Positions 63,847-64,000 of a DNA stretch of 64,000 bases are shown here, in pieces (positions within the stretch are counted from its first letter, which is position 1; each line of letters begins with the position of its first letter). Source of the DNA: Agrilactobacillus composti DSM 18527 = JCM 14202. Its GTDB lineage: Bacteria; Bacillota; Bacilli; Lactobacillales; Lactobacillaceae. The notes beneath the pieces were generated by a model. The model searched no databases, was not told where the DNA came from, and saw only the letters and a program-made list of their open reading frames with translations. A program made the position numbers and the translations under genes. The DNA is taken from assembly GCF_001436375.1 (NCBI RefSeq), contig NZ_AZGA01000016.1, positions 84,391 through 148,390 on the forward strand, given 5' to 3'.

Positions 63847-64000
63847 CGTTACCACCTCAACACAACTAAATCTTTGAAAGTTCACTATCTCGGCACTTAG
63901 CAGTATCTATAAGACTTAGAATTAAATAAACGAGCCGCTACCCCACTGATAGGGTCCCTGTCAAGTGCACCGATGAAAAACAAAAATCTCAGAAATTCTA
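63847..64000. other. Right edge of window, no gene seen
   Basis: About 150 bp follow the HTH gene with no complete ORF. The last stretch contains GGGTCCCTGTCAAGTGCACC (63954-63973), which may be the end of a mobile element, but this cannot be verified inside the window. Confidence 0.3.

Overview
The window is about 64 kb of a low-GC Gram-positive chromosome, and the gene content points to a lactobacillus (Lactobacillaceae). Indicators are the cggR-gap-pgk-tpiA-eno glycolytic cluster, the comGA-comGG pseudopilus operon followed by a YtxK-like methylase and ackA, the cdaA-cdaR-glmM operon, the secG-esterase-rnr-smpB cluster, ung-pta-tsaE-GNAT, potABCD and stand-alone KtrA/KtrB. Shine-Dalgarno sequences close to AGGAGG are common and many starts are TTG or GTG, so starts were chosen by SD spacing. 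No species can be assigned from sequence reading alone. Most of the window is ordinary core chromosome; no prophage, CRISPR array or complete insertion sequence is visible.

Layout. 1-0.9 kb: edge-truncated copper ATPase gene copB with a cop box, and its repressor copY. 0.9-9 kb: oxidoreductase, secreted matrixin-like metalloprotease, class I amidotransferase, a YibE/F pair, and a MacB-type ABC exporter operon. 9-12.6 kb: YheO-like regulator, a small orphan gene, and an amino acid permease with a membrane partner. 12.8-19 kb: ackA, YtxK-like methylase, comG operon. 19-25 kb: yebC, vanZ-like, L,D-transpeptidase, methyltransferase, glmS with a 5' glmS ribozyme, M20 peptidase. 25-33 kb: glmM-cdaR-cdaA, a DUF1361 protein, potABCD. 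33-43.6 kb: MDR oxidoreductase, CPA1 antiporter, murB, exonucleases, GNAT, tsaE, pta, ung, HAD phosphatase, LURP-one-like protein. 43.9-52 kb: TetR regulator, smpB, rnr, esterase, secG, ClC antiporter, ktrB, ktrA. 52.3-54.4 kb: a compact operon of a free-standing lipoyl domain, lipoyl synthase and lipoate ligase. 54.5-62 kb: the glycolytic cluster (reverse strand) and a membrane glycerophosphodiesterase. 62-64 kb: tRNA-Arg(CCG), a beta-lactamase-fold serine hydrolase and a small HTH protein in AT-rich DNA.

Links between genes. GlmS and GlmM both feed UDP-GlcNAc and cell-wall synthesis with MurB. GlmM sits with the c-di-AMP cyclase CdaA and its regulator CdaR, and KtrA, a known type of c-di-AMP receptor, is encoded 24 kb away. 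Pta and AckA make acetate and ATP, and the pta promoter carries a perfect match to the CcpA cre consensus. CggR has an apparent operator with the two-repeat, 20-bp-period layout recalled for the Bacillus operator.

The most interesting items are the lipoyl-domain/LipA/LplA mini-operon without any dehydrogenase genes, a long imperfect hairpin between gap and pgk, the vanZ-like gene whose expected start codon is ATC inside the opposing promoter, and the palindrome pair in front of the terminal HTH gene.
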